A stretch of DNA of 16,913 bases from Bacteroidales bacterium. GTDB taxonomy: Bacteria > Bacteroidota > Bacteroidia > Bacteroidales > PUMT01. A program made the translations under genes and the position numbers. The stretch covers positions 1-16,913 of the forward strand of contig SLOS01000348.1 in NCBI GenBank assembly GCA_007132365.1, written 5' to 3'. Positions within the stretch are counted from its first letter, which is position 1. Each line of letters opens with the position of its first letter. Under the pieces are notes generated by a model, which was not told the origin of the DNA, did no database searches, and saw nothing but the letters and a program-made list of their open reading frames with translations. Below, piece by piece: positions 13,806-16,913 of the stretch.

Positions 13806-14876
13806 TTATTTAAATACTCGTCTCTGATTTAGAGCATCCTGGTATAATCTTGCATTGCGGTTATGTTCAGAAAGGGTCCGGGCAAACCTGTGATATCCGG
13901 AAAAATCTTCCCTGGCACAGAAATACAGATAATTGTGCTCACTTGCATTCAGCACTGCATCTATTGACTGCACAGAGGGTATCACAATGGGACCAGGCGG
14001 TAATCCTGCATATTTGTAGGTATTATAGGGGGAGTCGGTTTCAAGATGCACTTTCAGGATGCGATTGACGGTAAAATCTCCTATTGCATATTTTATGGTC
14101 GGATCAGCCTGTAAACGCATTCCCCTGTTGAGACGGTTCAGATAAACACCGGCAATTACCGGCATCTCTTCACGTTTAACGGTTTCCTCACCTACAATGG
14201 AGGCCAGTGTGCTTACCTGTAACCGTGTCAGTCCATGTGAGTTTCTCTTTGAATCCCTGTCCCCATTCCAGAATCTTTCATACTCAATTTTCATACGTCT
14301 GTAAAATTGTTCAGCAGAAGTGTTCCAGAAAAATTCATAGGTATTTGGTATGAATAATGCCGGAATGCCGTCCTTGTCAAAACCCAGGGATTCCAAAAAC
14401 TCATTATCACCGGCCAGATTAACAATATCAGCTGAATCAGCCTCTATCTGGCGTGCAACAACTGAAGCGATGTTTTCAATTCTGCGGTGGTTAATAAAGA
14501 CCAGATTGACAGGTAGCTGATTTCCTGACCGCAGCATATTAACCAGTTCATTGTTGTTCATTCCATCCTCAAGCCTGTACCGGCCCGGGTTAATATTATT
14601 CGGATAATTTTTGCGGACAGCAAGCCATTCCAGGGTTGATCTGTTTTTTATCAGCCCCTTTTCTTCCAGTATATCCATCACTTCATTAAACCCGGAACCG
14701 GAAGGAATGTACAAATCGGCCGATTTTTCATGACCTGTCGTTACGTTTGGCCGGAATGCAGTGTTCCACAGCATAAAACCCAGTACTGCTGACGACAAAA
14801 GCAGAATAAGAGTAGCATAAATAAATATTTTCAATAAAAGCCCTGATCTTTTATCTTTTCCTGGTAATCCTCCCAT
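13806..14876 (-). CDS. mltG: endolytic murein transglycosylase MltG (YceG-like)
   Basis: Cleaves nascent glycan strands and is thought to act as a terminase for peptidoglycan polymerisation. It is anchored in the inner membrane with its domain in the periplasm. The 356 residues comprise a short basic cytoplasmic tail (KDKR), one membrane segment (about 13-37) and a LysM-like region (about 55-120) with IPSGSGFNEVMDILEEKGLI and PGRYRL. The YceG catalytic domain follows, with IPNTYEFFW (176-184), ASIVGEETVKREE (225-237), VYLNRLNRGMRLQADPTIKYA and SPYNTYKYAGLPPGPI. In the family the catalytic Glu lies in the ASIVxxE stretch. Here Gly229 replaces the first Glu commonly seen there, while Glu230 and Glu231 remain. 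The PiT permease gene is 65 bases upstream. Confidence 0.94.
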   Translation of the reverse strand: MGGLPGKDKRSGLLLKIFIYATLILLLSSAVLGFMLWNTAFRPNVTTGHEKSADLYIPSGSGFNEVMDILEEKGLIKNRSTLEWLAVRKNYPNNINPGRYRLEDGMNNNELVNMLRSGNQLPVNLVFINHRRIENIASVVARQIEADSADIVNLAGDNEFLESLGFDKDGIPALFIPNTYEFFWNTSAEQFYRRMKIEYERFWNGDRDSKRNSHGLTRLQVSTLASIVGEETVKREEMPVIAGVYLNRLNRGMRLQADPTIKYAIGDFTVNRILKVHLETDSPYNTYKYAGLPPGPIVIPSVQSIDAVLNASEHNYLYFCAREDFSGYHRFARTLSEHNRNARLYQDALNQRRVFK

Positions 14877-14941
14877 TCTGTTACTTTTCAGAAATTCAAA
14901 TTAATGCAAAGTATAATAACGTAATCATGCATAAAAAGTTA

Positions 14942-15976
14942 TCAGAAAAATATAATACCATAGCGATGGGCAAGTGCAGTAAGAGTATAAGAAAGTATAA
15001 GTGCAAAAACCGGGGCTATAATCCATACGATCCAGAATTTCCGTACTGTTCTGTCGACTATTACTTTTTTCCATCCCATTTTGGATATGCCGACTGCTAT
15101 TATGGCAAATGTGTTCAACTGCACCAGGGAAGTAGGTATTCCTCTTGTGATGGAGGCAAGCAACAGCAGGGTCGCAGTCACAATTGAAATCAGGGAAGCT
15201 CCGACCAGGCCGAATTCGACTATTCCTTTTCCGGTGGACTGCAGGAGCCTGTAACCGAATAATGAGCTTCCTATGGCAAAACAAGGTGCAATAATCAGAG
15301 TGGTGACCGTTATTATCATTATGAAATTATCCTCACTGTTTGCATCAATACCCAGTTCATTCAAAACCATTGATGCAATAGGCCCGGAGGCATTGGCAAC
15401 ATTATTGGCCCCAATGGCAAAAGCAACATAGCAGGATGACAGTAACACCAGGATTTTTAATGCAATATGATTTGATACCTTATCGTAATCAACGGATTTG
15501 GAGTCTCTTATACGCTTGTAAAGCAATTTTCCAATCAGAAGTGTAACCACAAAGGAGATAACCGGCAAAATAAACCAGGTGGGAATAATCTCGAACAGGA
15601 GTTTGGGAGAGTTGAGCTGGTTATAGAATATTGCCGGACCGCTGATTGCAAATACCGTGGCCTGACTGGTGGATTGCGGAACTGCAAGGTAGTTGGAGAT
15701 AAGGAGGGAAAGGCCAACCGAAAACAAAACAATGGTCAAAATATCAGGAGTGAGCATTTCCGGAGGAATCAGCTCTTTGCCCATTGTAACCCCTACCTGT
15801 TTTCCTGCAACTATAGCTCCCAAAAGAACAAAAAGGCCAAATACACCGGGTATTGCCAGCCTGTTGATGATGTTGGCACCATAGGCTGAAGAAAACGATG
15901 GTGCCGTTCCGCTGGCACCCATATTGACCGCCAGAAACATCGCAGTAAGCAGTGGTAATAACAGTTCGCTGTACAA
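14942..15976 (-). CDS. PiT-family inorganic anion permease (phosphate or sulfate)
   Basis: Inner-membrane permease of 344 residues with about ten hydrophobic segments arranged as two related halves. The first half has VNMGASGTAPSFSSAYG (17-33) and the short VPQSTSQAT loop (99-107). The second has AIGANNVANASGP (187-199) and a matching IPTSLVQL loop. The GANNVANA motif identifies the PiT family. The first-half NMGASG, in place of the GxNDxANA-like signature of phosphate carriers, and the compact length recall the CysP sulfate permease branch, so the substrate is left open. The start is TTG 15974-15976: no ATG is available before an upstream stop at 15992-15994, and an AAAGGA ribosome-binding sequence lies 6 bases before it. 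No sulfur- or phosphate-assimilation gene is adjacent to decide the question. Confidence 0.88.
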   Translation of the reverse strand: MYSELLLPLLTAMFLAVNMGASGTAPSFSSAYGANIINRLAIPGVFGLFVLLGAIVAGKQVGVTMGKELIPPEMLTPDILTIVLFSVGLSLLISNYLAVPQSTSQATVFAISGPAIFYNQLNSPKLLFEIIPTWFILPVISFVVTLLIGKLLYKRIRDSKSVDYDKVSNHIALKILVLLSSCYVAFAIGANNVANASGPIASMVLNELGIDANSEDNFIMIITVTTLIIAPCFAIGSSLFGYRLLQSTGKGIVEFGLVGASLISIVTATLLLLASITRGIPTSLVQLNTFAIIAVGISKMGWKKVIVDRTVRKFWIVWIIAPVFALILSYTLTALAHRYGIIFF

Positions 15977-16270
15977 GTCAGGTCCTTTTATTTAAAACAA
16001 GTTGCTGAAAGAATCATGGAATTATTAATGCCTGCTAAAAATACAAATAATTGTTTAATTGGCTAATCAAAAAATTAGCTCATTCTGAATCCCCTTGATA
16101 CTGGGCCAGCCAAAATAACATGAATAAACGGATTACTCATAATACTGCATTTTCTCAAAATGGATGAATTTTGATTTCAAATTATCACAAAAAAGTATCG
16201 TGTTCAAAGGTTTTTTGTATATTTAGAACTGTTTACCCATAGATTAATTATGACCTGAAACCTCTACAAA
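15977..16270. other. divergent intergenic region between permease and kinase-like gene
   Basis: AT-rich spacer with no gene that I can support. At 15983-15988 the minus strand reads AAAGGA, a rare good Shine-Dalgarno in this window, which decides the TTG start of the permease. Two short inverted repeats are present: GCTAAT/ATTAGC (16062-16079) and TCAAAAT/ATTTTGA (16155-16174, six-base spacer). On the plus strand TATATTTA (near 16219) is one base off the -7 consensus and lies about 45 bases before the kinase-like start. No -7 match was found for the permease on the minus strand. Confidence 0.45.
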
Positions 16271-16913
16271 ATGTCCGACATACTGTTTAATTATCTTAAC
16301 CGGCGCCTGAAGGAAGCCGAAGGAAAAGATGTTGCACCCCCAAAAGAGCCCGGTCCTGTCGTCACTATCTCCAGACAAAGCGGGTGCTCAGCACGGCGGC
16401 TTACCCAGAAACTTGTTGATGAGCTTAACAAGCGCACCCGCGAAAAGGAAAATTTCAGTGAATGGGACTATATAAATAAGGAACTGCTGGAAAAAGCTGC
16501 CAGGGAACTGAATGTTAAACCATCAGAAATTGCATATGTTTTTAAATATCAGGAAAGAAACGCCCTTGGAGATATCTTTGCGTCATATGCAAATAAATAT
16601 TACAAAAGCGATCGTAAAATAAGAAAAACAATAGGTGATGTCATAAGATCGATTGCTTCCGAAGGGAACATAATTATTATTGGCCGTGCCGGGGTAGTCC
16701 TGACGAAAGATATTATGAAATCTCTGCATATCAGTCTTGAAGCACCACTGGAATGGCGCAGCCTTATGATAAGTGAACGCTACGACCTGTCATTTGCAGA
16801 TGCAAGGAAATCCGTTATCGAAATGGATAAAAAAAGAGAAAGGTTCAGGGAGTCATTTGAAGGCAGAAATACTGATTATACCTGGTTTGATGTTACATTT
16901 AACCGGATGTCGC
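16271..16913 (+). CDS. cytidylate-kinase-like protein, N-terminal part (runs off the right edge)
   Basis: The 214 visible residues begin MSDILFNYLNRRLKEAE and fit the cytidylate-kinase-like family, P-loop NTPases whose substrates are mostly unknown. The nucleotide-loop region is VVTISRQSGCSARRLTQKL (30-48). The pattern ISR-x-x-G-x-x-x-R replaces the canonical GxxGxGKGT of true CMP kinase, as in this family. IIIIGRAGVVL (134-144) and the strand HISLEAPLEWR follow, as does a lid-like EMDKKRERF (184-192) with several basic residues. An insert of about 80 residues (60-130) separates the P-loop from GRAG, with WDYINKELLEKAARELNV near its start. The open frame continues past the edge. It is transcribed away from the permease. 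A role in nucleotide or small-molecule phosphorylation is inferred from the family only. Confidence 0.75.
   Translation, partial: MSDILFNYLNRRLKEAEGKDVAPPKEPGPVVTISRQSGCSARRLTQKLVDELNKRTREKENFSEWDYINKELLEKAARELNVKPSEIAYVFKYQERNALGDIFASYANKYYKSDRKIRKTIGDVIRSIASEGNIIIIGRAGVVLTKDIMKSLHISLEAPLEWRSLMISERYDLSFADARKSVIEMDKKRERFRESFEGRNTDYTWFDVTFNRMS

Noticed and set aside
16155..16174. Inverted repeat TCAAAAT/ATTTTGA as an operator or terminator
   Set aside because: Seven AT-rich pairs are expected by chance in this spacer. There is no T run and no regulator gene nearby.

Overview
This window looks like chromosome from a member of the Bacteroidota, probably a Bacteroidales or Marinilabiliales type. 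The signs are several upstream elements fitting the phylum's TAnnTTTG -7 box, few Shine-Dalgarno sequences, Bacteroidota-style variants of IlvC and PheA, and a Tat-exported oxidoreductase next to a CBM9-like secreted protein. I see no mobile element, CRISPR array or phage gene.

Layout. Positions 1-7361 (minus strand) hold a branched-chain amino acid operon read right to left: leader peptide, ilvD, ilvB, ilvN, ilvC, leuA and the start of leuC, which runs off the left edge. Positions 7425-8479 (minus) hold pheA (prephenate dehydratase) with its own leader. Positions 8725-10991 (plus) hold a two-gene unit: a Tat-signal aldo/keto reductase with a C-terminal fibronectin-like domain, then a CBM9-like exported protein. 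A tRNA-Arg(UCU) lies at 11094-11167 (minus), followed on the plus strand by murB. Positions 12329-15976 (minus) hold a PiT-family anion permease, mltG and a phosphohexomutase in the same direction. The right edge carries a truncated cytidylate-kinase-like gene (plus).

The most notable content lies in the stretches just before ilvD and pheA. Each encodes a short leader peptide loaded with codons for the end product of the genes that follow. Before ilvD it is a 25-residue peptide with the run VLTTILFIILL. Before pheA it is a 22-residue peptide with six Phe codons in a row. In both cases the RNA can fold into mutually exclusive 1:2, 2:3 and 3:4 hairpins, and the 3:4 hairpin sits directly before the start codon. 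This is the architecture of classic enterobacterial ribosome-mediated attenuators (ilv and pheL/pheA), here in what appears to be a Bacteroidota genome. The two are adjacent, have different amino-acid specificity and are read on the same strand.

How the genes work together: IlvBN, IlvC and IlvD convert pyruvate (or pyruvate plus 2-oxobutyrate) to the 2-oxo acids of valine and isoleucine, and LeuA and LeuC start leucine synthesis from 2-oxoisovalerate. PheA makes phenylpyruvate from prephenate. MurB and MltG act in peptidoglycan synthesis, and the phosphohexomutase supplies sugar phosphates.
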